DNA of 47,413 nt from Clostridiales bacterium (GCA_003150485.1 QALX01000010.1:31690-79102), one strand, 5' to 3'; positions 8,949-18,315 are shown, counted from the stretch's first letter. Numbers and translations are program-made. The notes: generated by a model not told the origin, from the sequence alone.

Positions 8949-8967
8949 CCGCGGGAAGCACCCGCGG
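8949..8967. other. Intergenic GC hairpin between sepF and divIVA
   Basis: CCGCGGG-AAGCA-CCCGCGG, 7 bp perfect stem, no T-tract. It could be an mRNA processing or stabilising structure. No function is assigned. Confidence 0.5.
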
Positions 8968-8993
8968 CGCCGAAGGATAAAGGGGGATGTGCC

Positions 8994-9740
8994 ATGCTGA
9001 CGCCGCAGGAAGTAGCAGAACACGGCTTTTCCAAAGCCCACGTAGGCGGCTACAATATGAAGGAAGTGGACGATTTTCTGGACCAGGTCACCGAGGACTA
9101 CGGTGGACTGTACAAGGAAAATGCCGTCCTGAAAGGCAAGATCAAGGTCCTGGCGGAGAAGATCTCCGAGTACCGGGAAACTGAGGAGGCCATGCGCTCC
9201 ACCCTCCTGTCCGCCCAGAAAATGGCCAAGTCCATGGTGGCGGAGGCCGAGGAGGAGAAAAAGCAGATGATCGCCGACGCCGAGCGGCTCTCCCTCCAGC
9301 GCAAAGCCGAGCTGGAGCGGGAGATCGCCGAGGCCGAGGGGAAGCTGGCCGCCGCTCAGGCCGCGACCCAGCAGTTTATTGACCAGGTTCGGGGCCTGAC
9401 CCGCCAGCAGGCGGAGTTCCTGGACCGGCTGCCCAAGATGAAGGTGACAGAGCAGAAGAAGCCAGCTGCCCCGGCGGCCACGCCTGCCCCGGAGGCGGCA
9501 CCCGTCCCGGAGGCCGCGCCCGTTCCGGAGGCGGCTGCGCCGGAGACGGCGGCCACCCCGGCAGAGGAGCCCGTTGGAGACTCCATTGACCAGATCCTCC
9601 AGGAGGAGCAGGACCCGCTGCTGACCGAGGCCGCCGAGCGGGAGCTGGCAGCCGTGGGAGCCGGCGGGGATGTGGAATCCACCTCCAGCCGCATTGACTT
9701 TGGCAACCTGAAATTTGGCAAGGACTACGAAATCGAGTAA
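8994..9740 (+). CDS. divIVA: DivIVA-domain septum/pole protein
   Basis: 248 aa. The N-terminal DivIVA signature (MLTPQEVAEHGFSKAHVGGY then EVDDFLDQV) binds curved membrane and is followed by a long coiled coil to about residue 145. After that comes a low-complexity Pro/Ala/Glu linker with repeated PEAAPVPEAA-like units (about 157-195) and an acidic end. ATG 8994 is preceded by AAAGGGGG. An ATG at 8987 is in another frame. It is part of the yggS-sepF-divIVA-ileS cluster and probably marks division sites or poles. Confidence 0.93.
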   Translation: MLTPQEVAEHGFSKAHVGGYNMKEVDDFLDQVTEDYGGLYKENAVLKGKIKVLAEKISEYRETEEAMRSTLLSAQKMAKSMVAEAEEEKKQMIADAERLSLQRKAELEREIAEAEGKLAAAQAATQQFIDQVRGLTRQQAEFLDRLPKMKVTEQKKPAAPAATPAPEAAPVPEAAPVPEAAAPETAATPAEEPVGDSIDQILQEEQDPLLTEAAERELAAVGAGGDVESTSSRIDFGNLKFGKDYEIE

Positions 9741-9762
9741 GGTTTGCATACACACTGTGCCT

Positions 9763-9794
9763 GTCACATAGCCGTTGCAGGACGGCTATGTGAC
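9763..9794 (+). promoter_or_regulatory. 13-bp perfect hairpin upstream of ileS
   Basis: GTCACATAGCCGT, loop TGCAGG, ACGGCTATGTGAC. It lies in the 113-nt gap between divIVA and ileS. No T-tract follows, and the conserved T-box sequence expected for a tRNA-sensing leader is absent, so it may be a processing or stability element. Function unknown. Confidence 0.6.
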
Positions 9795-9853
9795 TGTGCA
9801 TTTGTACTGCCTTTCGCTCTGCCATAAACAAGAAAGAGGAGACGAAGAAGAAC

Positions 9854-12685
9854 ATGGCTGATTATAACAAGACCATCAATCTGCCCAAGACAGATTTTCC
9901 CATGCGTGCCGCTCTGGCCAAGCGGGAGCCCGGTATGCTGGAGGAGATGAACCGCAAGGATCTATACCACAAGCTCATGGACCGGAACAAGGACAAAAAG
10001 CCCTTTATTCTCCATGACGGCCCTCCCTATGCCAACGGCGACATCCACATTGGCACCGCCATGAACAAGATCCTCAAGGACTTCATTATTCGCTACCGCA
10101 ATATGACCGGCTATTACGCTCCTTACGTCCCCGGCTGGGATACCCATGGTATGCCCATTGAGACCGCCATCCAGAAGAAGGGCGTCAAGCGCAGCACCAT
10201 GCCCGTCCCCGAGTTCCGTGACAAGTGCCGGGCCTTCGCCCTGGACTTCCTGGACCGCCAGCGGGAGCAGTTCAAACGCCTGGGCGGCATCGGCGACTGG
10301 GAAAAGCCTTACGTCACCCTGAAGCCCGAGTTCGAGGCGGAGCAGATCAAGGTCTTTGGCGCTATGGCCGCCAAGAACTATATCTATCAGGGCCTGAAGC
10401 CTGTCTACTGGTGCCCCACCTGTGAGACCGCCCTGGCCGAGGCCGAGGTGGAGTACGCCGACGATCCGGTTACCACCATCTTCGTCAAGTTCAAGGTCCA
10501 CGACGACAAGGGGAAGCTGAGCCAGTACGGCGACCTGGACAAGATGTTCTTCGTCATCTGGACCACCACCACCTGGACCCTCCCCGGGAATATGGCCATC
10601 TGCCTGAACCCCCAGCTGGAGTATTCCCTGGTGAAGATTCCCACCGGCGAGATCCTCATCGTGGCCACCGACCTGGTCAAGAGCGTCATGGATCAGTCCG
10701 GCATCGCCGAATACGAGACCGTTGCCACCATGTTCGGCGACGAGTTCGAATATATGACCGCCTACCACCCCTTTATGAACCGGGACTCCCTGGTCATCCT
10801 GGGCGACCACGTCACCCTGGACGCCGGTTCCGGCTGCGTCCACACTGCGCCCTCCTTCGGCCTGGACGACTTCTATGTCTGCCAGCGCTATGACAGCATC
10901 CCCACCGACGTGGAGATGGAGGTTTCCGTCAACGCCCGGGGCGTCCTGAACGAATTTGCCGGTCCCTATGCCGGGCTCCACGTGACCAAGGCCCACCCGG
11001 TGATCTTCAAGGACCTGGTGGACATGGGCGCCATCCTGTCCAGCGCGGACATCGTCCACAGCTACCCCCACTGCTGGCGCTGCAAGAAGCCCATCATCTT
11101 CCGGGCCACTCAGCAGTGGTTCGCCAGCGTGGACGCCATCAAGGACGCCGCCGTGGACGCCTGCGACAACATCCAGTGGAAGCCCGAATGGGGCAAGGAG
11201 CGGATGGTCTCCATGATCCGGGAGCGCTCGGACTGGTGCATCTCCCGCCAGCGCACCTGGGGCGTGCCCATTCCCATCTTCTTCTGCAAGGACTGCGGAA
11301 AGCCCTACTGTACCGAGGCGTCTATCCAGAAGGTGTCCGACATCTTCCGGGTGGAGGGCTCCAACGCCTGGTGGGCCAAGGAGGCCGCCGAGCTGATGCC
11401 CGAGGGGGCCAAGTGTGACTGCGGCTGCACGGAGTTCACCAAGGAAAAGGATATTATGGACGTGTGGTTCGACTCCGGCTCCACCTGGGCCGCCGTCTGC
11501 GACCAGAATCCCGAGCACCCCGAGCTGTCCTATCCCGCCGACCTGTACCTGGAGGGCGGCGACCAGTACCGCGGCTGGTTCCAGTCCTCCATGCTCACCT
11601 CCATCGCCGCCCGGGGCGTGGCGCCCTACCGGCACATCATTACCCACGGCTGGACCGTGGACGGCAAGGGCAAGGCCATGCACAAGTCCCTGGGCAACAC
11701 CGTGGCGCCCCAGGACATTATCAAGGACTACGGCGCGGACATTCTGCGTCTGTGGGTGTCCTCTGCCGACTACACCCAGGACATGCGGATTTCCAAGCCG
11801 ATTCTGAAGCAGCTGTCCGACGCCTATCTCAAGATCCGAAACACCAGCCGCTACATTCTGGGCAACCTGAACGGCTTTGACCCGGCCGCCGACCTGGTCG
11901 CCGAAAACGAGCTGATGGAGCTGGACCGGTGGGCACTGGCGGCCACCAACCAGCTGGTGGCCAACGCCCGGGCGGGCTATGACAGCTACGACTTCCACAC
12001 CGTGTACCGTTCCGTGTACAACTTCTGCGTGGTGGATATGTCCAACTTCTATCTGGACATCATCAAGGACCGGCTGTACTGCTCCGCCGTGGGCTCCTAC
12101 GAGCGCCGCAGCGCCCAGACCGCCATCTACAAGATTCTGGACACCCTGGTCCGGGTCATCAGCCCCATCCTGGCCTTCACCAGCGAGGAGATCTGGGGCG
12201 TCATGCCCCACGACGCCTCCGCCGACCCGGAGAGCGTGCTGTTCAACGACATCCCCGAGGTGAACCCCGCCTGGACCCTCAGCGAAGACAAGGCCGCCTA
12301 CTGGGCCACCGTCATGAAGCTGAAGGCCGACGTGAACCAGGCCCTGGAAAAGGCCCGTGCCGCCAAGACCTGCAAGAAGTCCACCGACGCCAAGGTAACC
12401 CTGTACCTGAACGAGCAGGCCATGGCCGTGTACGAGACTGTGAAGGACGCGGATCTGGCCCAGATGTTCATCGTCTCCAAGGTGGTGCCCGTTCAGGCCG
12501 CCGCCCCCGCGGACGCCGTGGCGGGCGAAAACGTGGAGGGTCTGGCCGTCACCGTAGAGATGGATGAGGACCCCAAGTGCGTCCGCTGCTGGCTCCACCA
12601 CCCGGACATCGGCAAGGATGCGGAGCATCCCGAGCTCTGCCCCCGCTGCGCCGCCGTGGTGAAAACCATGAAGCTGGACGACTGA
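9854..12685 (+). CDS. ileS: Isoleucyl-tRNA synthetase
   Basis: 943 aa, class I aminoacyl-tRNA synthetase. The HIGH-type motif is HIGT in GDIHIGTAMNK near residue 70. The KMSKS-type motif reads KAMHKSLGNT near residue 610. The editing domain lies between them. The C-terminus carries a four-Cys zinc site (CVRC near 910 and CPRC near 930) as in bacterial IleRS type 1. AAGAGGAG lies upstream of the ATG. It closes the long run that starts at mutS, and a strong terminator follows 27 nt after the stop. Confidence 0.98.
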   Translation: MADYNKTINLPKTDFPMRAALAKREPGMLEEMNRKDLYHKLMDRNKDKKPFILHDGPPYANGDIHIGTAMNKILKDFIIRYRNMTGYYAPYVPGWDTHGMPIETAIQKKGVKRSTMPVPEFRDKCRAFALDFLDRQREQFKRLGGIGDWEKPYVTLKPEFEAEQIKVFGAMAAKNYIYQGLKPVYWCPTCETALAEAEVEYADDPVTTIFVKFKVHDDKGKLSQYGDLDKMFFVIWTTTTWTLPGNMAICLNPQLEYSLVKIPTGEILIVATDLVKSVMDQSGIAEYETVATMFGDEFEYMTAYHPFMNRDSLVILGDHVTLDAGSGCVHTAPSFGLDDFYVCQRYDSIPTDVEMEVSVNARGVLNEFAGPYAGLHVTKAHPVIFKDLVDMGAILSSADIVHSYPHCWRCKKPIIFRATQQWFASVDAIKDAAVDACDNIQWKPEWGKERMVSMIRERSDWCISRQRTWGVPIPIFFCKDCGKPYCTEASIQKVSDIFRVEGSNAWWAKEAAELMPEGAKCDCGCTEFTKEKDIMDVWFDSGSTWAAVCDQNPEHPELSYPADLYLEGGDQYRGWFQSSMLTSIAARGVAPYRHIITHGWTVDGKGKAMHKSLGNTVAPQDIIKDYGADILRLWVSSADYTQDMRISKPILKQLSDAYLKIRNTSRYILGNLNGFDPAADLVAENELMELDRWALAATNQLVANARAGYDSYDFHTVYRSVYNFCVVDMSNFYLDIIKDRLYCSAVGSYERRSAQTAIYKILDTLVRVISPILAFTSEEIWGVMPHDASADPESVLFNDIPEVNPAWTLSEDKAAYWATVMKLKADVNQALEKARAAKTCKKSTDAKVTLYLNEQAMAVYETVKDADLAQMFIVSKVVPVQAAAPADAVAGENVEGLAVTVEMDEDPKCVRCWLHHPDIGKDAEHPELCPRCAAVVKTMKLDD

Positions 12686-12712
12686 GTCCCAGTCACCGCA
12701 AACAGAAACCCA

Positions 12713-12747
12713 AAACCCTTTCCGATTTTCGGAAAGGGTTTTTTTAT
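12713..12747 (+). terminator. Intrinsic terminator after ileS
   Basis: AAACCCTTTCCGA, short T-rich loop, TCGGAAAGGGTTT, then further T. This is the first convincing plus-strand terminator downstream of mutS, so it probably ends the mutS-to-ileS transcripts. Confidence 0.93.
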
Positions 12748-12775
12748 TGTACTTTCCCCGGAACAATGGTACAAT
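12747..12775 (+). promoter_or_regulatory. Promoter for mnmG
   Basis: -35 TTGTAC (12747-12752), 17-nt spacer, -10 TACAAT (12770-12775). It lies directly behind the ileS terminator and about 40 nt before the mnmG start. Confidence 0.7.
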
Positions 12776-12814
12776 GAAGTACTCAGTAAAAAGAAACGGA
12801 GTTGAAGCGGGCAC

Positions 12815-14680
12815 ATGGAATACAATGCCGGAAAATATGATGTAGCGGTGATCGGGGCGGGCCACGCCGGGATTGAGGCGGCCCTGGCCAGCGCCCGGCT
12901 GGGCTGCCGGACCCTGTGCTTTACGGTGAACCTGGACGCGGTGGGGAACATGCCCTGCAATCCGGCCATCGGCGGCACCGGGAAAGGGCACCTGGTCCGG
13001 GAGCTGGACGCCCTGGGCGGCGAGATGGCCCGGGCGGCGGACCGGGCCTGTATCCAGTACCGGCTGCTGAACCGGGGCAAGGGCCCTGCGGTCCACTCCC
13101 TCCGGGCCCAGGCGGACCGGCGGAAGTACCAGGAGGTGATGAAGCACACCCTGGAGCGGACCGAAAACCTCTTTGTCCGCCAGGCGGAGGTGGTAGAGAT
13201 CCGGGTGGATGCATCCGGCGCGGTCTCCGCCGTGGTCACCGCCACCGGGGCGGTGTACCAGGTCCGGGCGGCTGTGGTGGCCACCGGCACCTACCTGGGG
13301 GGGCGCACCATCGTGGGAGACGTGTTCCGGGACTCCGGGCCCGACGGGCTTCAGGCGGCCCTGGCCCTCACCGGCTGCCTGCGCCGGCTGGGCGTCACCA
13401 TCCGGCGCTTCAAAACTGGAACGCCTCCCCGTGTCAACGCCCGCAGCGTGGATTTCTCCAAGATGGAGCTGCAGACCGGGGATGAACATCCGGCGCCGTT
13501 CTCCTTTTCCACCGAGCAGCCCCCCGAAAATCGGGCGGTCTGTTACCTGACGTATACCAACGAGCGTACCCATGAGATCATCCGGGCCAATCTGGACCGG
13601 TCCCCCCTGTACAACGGGGCCATCGAGTCTACCGGCCCCCGGTACTGCCCGTCCATCGAGACCAAGATCGTCCGGTTCGCGGACAAAAAACGCCACCAGC
13701 TCTTTGTGGAGCCCATGGGGCTGAACACGGAGGAGCTGTACATCCAGGGATTTTCCTCCTCCCTGCCCGAGGACGTCCAGGTGGCCATGCTCCGCACCAT
13801 CCCCGGCCTGGAACAGGCGGAGATGACCCGGGTGGCCTACGCCATTGAGTACGATTGCGTGGACCCCACCGAGCTGACTCCGACGCTGGAGCACAAAAAG
13901 GTTCCGGGCCTCTACGGGGCGGGCCAGTTCAACGGTTCCTCTGGCTATGAGGAGGCGGCGGTCCAGGGCTTTGTGGCCGGGGTCAACGCGGCCCTGAAGC
14001 TGCTGGGGCGGGAGCCGCTGATCCTCCGGCGGGATCAGGGCTACATTGGCGTGCTCATCGACGACCTGGTCACCAAGGGCACCAACGAGCCCTACCGGAT
14101 GATGACCAGTCGGACCGAGTACCGGCTGATCCAGCGCCAGGACAACGCCGACCAGCGGCTGACTCCAGTGGGCTACCGGCTGGGCCTGGTCAGCGGGGAA
14201 CGGTATCAGGCGGTGCTGGCCAAGTATCGGGCGGTGGACGCCGAGATCGCCCGGCTGGAGCACTGCGGCGCCGCCCCCACGCCGGAGCTGGACGAGATGC
14301 TGGCCAGCCGGAACGAGCCGCCGGCCAGGCACGGCGGGAAGCTGTCCGATCTGCTGCGCCGGCCCCGGGTGACCTATGCCGATCTGGCCCCCTTCGACCC
14401 GGAGCGGCCGGAGTTGGACCGCCTGGTCACCGAACAGGTGGAAATTCAGCTCAAGTACAGGGGATATATTGAACGCCAGATGCGGCAGGTGGAGGAATTC
14501 CAGCGGATGGAGTCCCACCGGCTGCCCGCCGATCTGGACTACGATCAGTTGGCGGGGCTCCGTCTGGAAGCCCGGGAGAAGCTCAAGGCCATCCGACCCC
14601 TGAATTTGGGCCAGGCCAGCCGCATTTCCGGGGTCAGTCCGGCCGACGTGGCCGCGTTGATGATACACCTGGAGAAGTAA
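12815..14680 (+). CDS. mnmG: tRNA uridine 5-carboxymethylaminomethyl modification enzyme MnmG
   Basis: 621 aa, normal length. An FAD enzyme that with MnmE modifies U34 of several tRNAs. The FAD-binding GAGHAGIEAA (about residues 14-23) and the signature NPAIGGTGKGHLVRELDALGG are intact, as are RFKTGTPPR and the C-terminal YEGYI-like helical region (KYRGYIERQ). MnmE is not next to it here. Its own promoter and terminator-flanked position suggest independent transcription, possibly with the lipoprotein gene 32 nt downstream. Confidence 0.97.
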   Translation: MEYNAGKYDVAVIGAGHAGIEAALASARLGCRTLCFTVNLDAVGNMPCNPAIGGTGKGHLVRELDALGGEMARAADRACIQYRLLNRGKGPAVHSLRAQADRRKYQEVMKHTLERTENLFVRQAEVVEIRVDASGAVSAVVTATGAVYQVRAAVVATGTYLGGRTIVGDVFRDSGPDGLQAALALTGCLRRLGVTIRRFKTGTPPRVNARSVDFSKMELQTGDEHPAPFSFSTEQPPENRAVCYLTYTNERTHEIIRANLDRSPLYNGAIESTGPRYCPSIETKIVRFADKKRHQLFVEPMGLNTEELYIQGFSSSLPEDVQVAMLRTIPGLEQAEMTRVAYAIEYDCVDPTELTPTLEHKKVPGLYGAGQFNGSSGYEEAAVQGFVAGVNAALKLLGREPLILRRDQGYIGVLIDDLVTKGTNEPYRMMTSRTEYRLIQRQDNADQRLTPVGYRLGLVSGERYQAVLAKYRAVDAEIARLEHCGAAPTPELDEMLASRNEPPARHGGKLSDLLRRPRVTYADLAPFDPERPELDRLVTEQVEIQLKYRGYIERQMRQVEEFQRMESHRLPADLDYDQLAGLRLEAREKLKAIRPLNLGQASRISGVSPADVAALMIHLEK

Positions 14681-14712
14681 CCACACAGACCAACCACAAG
14701 GAGGATGATGTT

Positions 14713-15390
14713 ATGAAACACAACCGCCATCCGCTGCGCAGTCTGTGCGCAGTCCTGCTGACCGCAGCCATGCTGCTGGGCATCACCGCCTGCGGCGAGA
14801 GTTCCTTTGACGCCTCCGGCTATGTGAGCGCCGCCCTGAAAGCGGTGACCACCGGGGACACCGCCGATCTGGAGGGCTATTCCAAGGAAGCGGTCACCGA
14901 CATCGCTGACGACTACAGTGATGGAGTCCAGGAGATGCTGGAGGAGCTGGCCGAGGACGAGGAAATTCCCGAGGACGTGAAAACCGAGTACAAAGGGCTG
15001 ATCGAGTCCATGATGGGCGCCATCTCCTACACGGTGGGAGAGGCCGCCGAGGCCACCGAGGGCAGCGCCTCCGGGTACACCGTGCCGGTGACCGTCAAGC
15101 CGCTGGAGCTGAACATCAAGGATCAGCTGACCGAGTGGGCCCAGGGCTTGGAGGAAGATGAGTACGACATTGAGGACCTGGACGCCTTCTACCAGAAGCT
15201 GTACGGGGAAATTGCCGCCATGCTGAAGGACGCCATTGCGGCGAAGGAGTACGGGGAGGAGAAGACCATCAACCTCACCGTCAGCAAGAACGAGGACGGC
15301 CTCTACGACGTTGAGGAGGACGGCCTGACCGAGCTGGCCGAGAACCTGTTCTCCACCGACATCGAGGACATGTACAGCGATCTGGAATAA
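14713..15390 (+). CDS. Putative acidic lipoprotein, unknown function
   Basis: 225 aa. A lipoprotein signal peptide is visible: positive N-terminus (MKHNRHPLRS), hydrophobic core and lipobox LGITAC, with Cys at about residue 27. The mature part is strongly acidic and predicted alpha-helical and resembles the small secreted lipoproteins (DUF5105-like) of clostridia, but I cannot fix the family. AAGGAGGATGATGTT precedes the ATG. It probably shares the mnmG transcript and ends at a bidirectional terminator. Confidence 0.75.
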   Translation: MKHNRHPLRSLCAVLLTAAMLLGITACGESSFDASGYVSAALKAVTTGDTADLEGYSKEAVTDIADDYSDGVQEMLEELAEDEEIPEDVKTEYKGLIESMMGAISYTVGEAAEATEGSASGYTVPVTVKPLELNIKDQLTEWAQGLEEDEYDIEDLDAFYQKLYGEIAAMLKDAIAAKEYGEEKTINLTVSKNEDGLYDVEEDGLTELAENLFSTDIEDMYSDLE

Positions 15391-15396
15391 CGAACC

Positions 15397-15436
15397 CCAT
15401 GAAAAAATCCTGCCCACGGGCAGGATTTTTTCATGG
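15397..15436. terminator. Bidirectional terminator between convergent genes
   Basis: CCATGAAAAAATCCTGCCC, loop ACG, perfect complement. A tracts on one side and T tracts on the other let it stop the lipoprotein gene and the phosphatase gene. Confidence 0.93.
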
Positions 15437-15452
15437 CATCGCATTTGCGCGG

Positions 15453-16073
15453 TTATGCCGGGGCGTAACAGATCTGGTTTTCCGCCACCAGCTCCGGCTC
15501 CCCGTCGATGACGTCCACAATGGCGTAGCTGCAATTATAGGGGACGCCGCCGCGCCAGAAGAACCCCTCGGGCGGGTCGATGGCGTTGAGCATGGCGCAG
15601 GTGGCGGCGCCGTGGGTGGACAGGAGGATGGTCTTGTCCTGCAAATCCCGGCGGCGGATCAGGCTGTTCAGGTACGCGCTCATCCGCATACACAGACCGG
15701 GGATGGACTCGCCGCCCTCGGGGGCCACGTAGTGCTCCGGGTCCCGGATGAAGTTGAGGAGATTGGGGTCCGGATGAGGGTCCCGCTCTGTGGGGAGGGC
15801 GGTGCAGCCCTCGTAGACGCCGAAGGCGATCTCGATGAGCTTGGGCTCCTCGGCCAGAGGGACGTCCCGGCCCCGGAGGACGATCTCCGCCGTCTGGCGG
15901 GCCCGGCGCAGGGGGGAAGTGAAGGCCAGGTCAAAGGGGATGTCCCGGAGGCCGCGGCCGGTGATCTCCGCCAGAGCCACGCCGTTTTCATTGAGGGGGA
16001 TGTCGCTGTGGCCCTGGTACAGCCGGCGTACATTCCATTCCGTCTCCCCGTGGCGCATGATATACAGTCGCAT
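15453..16073 (-). CDS. Histidine phosphatase family protein
   Basis: 206 aa, phosphoglycerate-mutase/phosphatase superfamily. The catalytic RHGE motif is in MRLYIMRHGETEWN (His8) and the second histidine is in LLSTHGAA. It has the core size of CobC/GpmB-like phosphatases. The substrate cannot be read from sequence. It starts 12 nt after prfC stops on the same strand, so the two are probably cotranscribed. Confidence 0.9.
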   Translation of the reverse strand: MRLYIMRHGETEWNVRRLYQGHSDIPLNENGVALAEITGRGLRDIPFDLAFTSPLRRARQTAEIVLRGRDVPLAEEPKLIEIAFGVYEGCTALPTERDPHPDPNLLNFIRDPEHYVAPEGGESIPGLCMRMSAYLNSLIRRRDLQDKTILLSTHGAATCAMLNAIDPPEGFFWRGGVPYNCSYAIVDVIDGEPELVAENQICYAPA

Positions 16074-16085
16074 GACAGGGACCTC

Positions 16086-17687
16086 TCAGAACTTTGCGCC
16101 GCCGAACTCGGACAGGCGCAGGGACTTGTTCTTGTCCTGGACCCACTTGATGGACCAGGGGGCGGAGAACAGCAGCAGCTTGCTGCCCTGGTAGTCCTCC
16201 ACCAGCTTGATATCCTGGCCGTTGCCGATGACCAGGTCATCATCCAAATTGCCGTCAAAGGCGTCCACCCAGCGCAGGTACTCGTAGGGCAGGTTGTCCA
16301 TGACCAGGTCTACCTTGTACTCGTTTTTCAGCCGGTACTGGAACACGTCGAACTGAAGGGTGCCCACGCAGCCCACAATCACTTCCTCCATGCCGGTGTA
16401 GGGGATTTTGAAGATCTGGATGCCGCCCTCCTGGGCGATCTGCTCGGTGCCCTTGATGAACTGCTTCCGCTTCAGGGTGTCCCTGGGACGGACCCGGCGG
16501 AAGTGCTCCGGGGCAAAGGTGGGGATGGGGTCGAACCGGAAGGATTTGCCCGGGGCGCACAGGGTGTCCCCGATGGAGAACATGCCCGGGTCAAAGACGC
16601 CGATGATGTCCCCGGCGTAGGCCTCCTCGATGATCTCCCGCTCGGCGGCCATCATCTGCTGGGGCCGGGAGAGCTTGACCTTTCGGTCCTGCTGGACCAG
16701 GTAGACCTCCTTGTCCGCGTCGAAGCGGCCGGAGCACACCCGGACAAAGGCGATCCGGTCCCGGTGAGCCTTGTTCATGTTGGCCTGAATCTTGAAGACG
16801 AAGCCGGAAAAGTCCTCGTCAAAGGCGTCCACCACCTGGTCACCGGCTTTCCGGGACAGGGGCGGGGTGGTCATGCGCAGGAACTCCTCCAGGAAGGGCT
16901 CCACGCCGAAGTTGGTCAGGGCGGAGCCGAAGAATACCGGGGAGAGCTTGCCGTGGCGGACCCGCTCCATGTCGAACTCGGCGCCGGCCCCCTCCAGCAG
17001 CTCGATCTCGTCGGCCAGCCGGTCCCGGCGGGCCTGTCCGATCAGCTCCACCAGCTGGGGGTCGTCCAGCTCCACCTGGGTGGCGCTGGCGGCCTTGGCG
17101 TTGGAATTGCTGGTGAAGTGGATGATCTTTTTACCGGCCCGGTCGTAGACGCCCTGGAACTCCTTGCCGCAGCCGATGGGCCAGTTGATGGGACAGGTCT
17201 CCACCCCCAGCTCCTGCTCGATTTCCTCGCACAGCTCGAAGGGGTCCCGGGCCTCCCGGTCCATCTTGTTGATAAAGGTGAAGATGGGGATGTCCCGCAG
17301 GGCGCAGACGCGGAACAGCTTCCGGGTCTGCGCCTCCACGCCCTTGGCGGCGTCGATGACCATGACGGCGCTGTCCGCCGCCATCAGGGTCCGGTAGGTG
17401 TCCTCGGAAAAGTCCTGGTGGCCGGGGGTGTCCAGAATGTTGATGCAGAACCCCTCGTACTGGAACTGGAGCACGGAAGAGGTGACGGAAATCCCCCGCT
17501 GCTTTTCGATCTCCATCCAGTCCGAGACGGCGGCTCGGGTATTTTTCTTCCCCTTGACCACGCCGGCCTGGTTGATGGCCCCGCCGTAGAGCAGGAATTT
17601 TTCCGTCAAAGTCGTTTTGCCGGCGTCCGGGTGGGAGATAATGGCGAAAGTACGCCGGCGGTTGATTTCAGAATCATATTTTGACAT
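16086..17687 (-). CDS. prfC: Peptide chain release factor 3
   Basis: 533 aa. A translational GTPase that recycles RF1/RF2 from the ribosome. G1 is SHPDAGKTTLTEK, G3 is DTPGHQDFSEDT, G4 is NKMDREARDP. The RF3-specific C-terminal region is present (VGCVGTLQFDVFQYRL). I start at ATG 17687 (MSKYDSEINRRRTFAI), which has GGAGG 7 nt upstream; a longer open frame upstream overlaps the promoter region. It leads a two-gene operon with the phosphatase. Confidence 0.96.
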   Translation of the reverse strand: MSKYDSEINRRRTFAIISHPDAGKTTLTEKFLLYGGAINQAGVVKGKKNTRAAVSDWMEIEKQRGISVTSSVLQFQYEGFCINILDTPGHQDFSEDTYRTLMAADSAVMVIDAAKGVEAQTRKLFRVCALRDIPIFTFINKMDREARDPFELCEEIEQELGVETCPINWPIGCGKEFQGVYDRAGKKIIHFTSNSNAKAASATQVELDDPQLVELIGQARRDRLADEIELLEGAGAEFDMERVRHGKLSPVFFGSALTNFGVEPFLEEFLRMTTPPLSRKAGDQVVDAFDEDFSGFVFKIQANMNKAHRDRIAFVRVCSGRFDADKEVYLVQQDRKVKLSRPQQMMAAEREIIEEAYAGDIIGVFDPGMFSIGDTLCAPGKSFRFDPIPTFAPEHFRRVRPRDTLKRKQFIKGTEQIAQEGGIQIFKIPYTGMEEVIVGCVGTLQFDVFQYRLKNEYKVDLVMDNLPYEYLRWVDAFDGNLDDDLVIGNGQDIKLVEDYQGSKLLLFSAPWSIKWVQDKNKSLRLSEFGGAKF

Positions 17688-17759
17688 CGGAATCCTCCAA
17701 AAATGTTGAGATGACCAGTGTAATCGTCGGTTGCGATGAGAAAACATACGCAATTCTTT

Positions 17760-17788
17760 ATTATAATTCCGATGCCGTAAAATTGCAA
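17760..17788 (-). promoter_or_regulatory. Promoter for prfC
   Basis: Read on the minus strand: -35 TTGCAA (17783-17788), 17-nt spacer, -10 TATAAT (17760-17765). This gives a leader of about 65 nt before the ATG at 17687. Confidence 0.8.
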
Positions 17789-17854
17789 GGCAAAGCGGCG
17801 CGGCTTCCCCGCCGAAACGGGCAAAGCGGCGCCGGCGCCCTGGCCTGGGGGGCC

Positions 17855-18118
17855 TCAGAGCCCCCGGTACTTTTTTCTGGTGGCGATCCCGCCGCGGATA
17901 TGCCGCTCGGCCTTATTTTCATCCAGAATCACTTTTACCTGCCGGTAAAGGCCCGGGTTAATCCCGGGCAGCCGATCCTGGAGATCCTTATGTACGGTGC
18001 TCTTCGAGATGCCGAAGGCTTTGGCGGCGCCCCGGACCGTGGACTTGTGTTCGATGATATACAGCGCCAGGTCCTGAGCCCGCTCTTCAATCGTCCCTTT
18101 CAATGGCAACCACTCCAT
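17855..18118 (-). CDS. spoIIID: Sporulation transcriptional regulator SpoIIID
   Basis: 87 aa from ATG 18118. A mother-cell DNA-binding regulator that acts after sigma-E. The conserved part begins KGTIEERAQDLALYIIEHKS and continues with the helix-turn-helix VRGAAKAFGISKSTVHKDL, then a basic tail (IRGGIATRKKYRGL). A TTG at 18103, preceded by GGAG, would give MKGTIEERAQ, which matches the usual family start better; the true start may be either. Its presence argues that the organism forms spores. Confidence 0.93.
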   Translation of the reverse strand: MEWLPLKGTIEERAQDLALYIIEHKSTVRGAAKAFGISKSTVHKDLQDRLPGINPGLYRQVKVILDENKAERHIRGGIATRKKYRGL

Positions 18119-18208
18119 CCCTTTGGGGCCGGGCGATTTGCCCGACTGCTGGAGTCTATGCGGCTGGCGGGCGGAATATGAGGGCCTTTGGATGGAACCG
18201 CCGTCTGC

Positions 18209-18237
18209 TTGCAAGATAGATAGGAGAGTGATATAAT
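18209..18237 (+). promoter_or_regulatory. Promoter of the GT2-YfhO-GtrA operon
   Basis: -35 TTGCAA (18209-18214), 17-nt spacer, perfect -10 TATAAT (18232-18237). About 70 nt of leader follows, with a small GC hairpin (GCCGCC-GGA-CGGCGGC type) before the gene start. Confidence 0.8.
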
Positions 18238-18315
18238 CAGGGACAGTATCTATTTTACTCTACGCAACACTGGCTGAAAAGCGGCCGCCGGACGGCGGCA
18301 TTTTGAGGTATTGGT

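Noticed and set aside
9741..9853. T-box leader for ileS
   Set aside because: Too short, and no T-box sequence or specifier-loop layout.
12921..13214. Small frames inside mnmG and other GC-rich genes
   Set aside because: Pro/Gly/Arg-rich shadow frames without ribosome sites or known domains.
9962..14686. 1574-codon open frame antisense to ileS and mnmG
   Set aside because: It spans two well-identified genes and the terminator between them, and has shadow-like His/Gly/Val/Leu-rich composition.
15399..17684. 761-codon open frame antisense to the phosphatase and prfC
   Set aside because: Composition of a shadow frame; both sense genes have full motif sets and ribosome sites.
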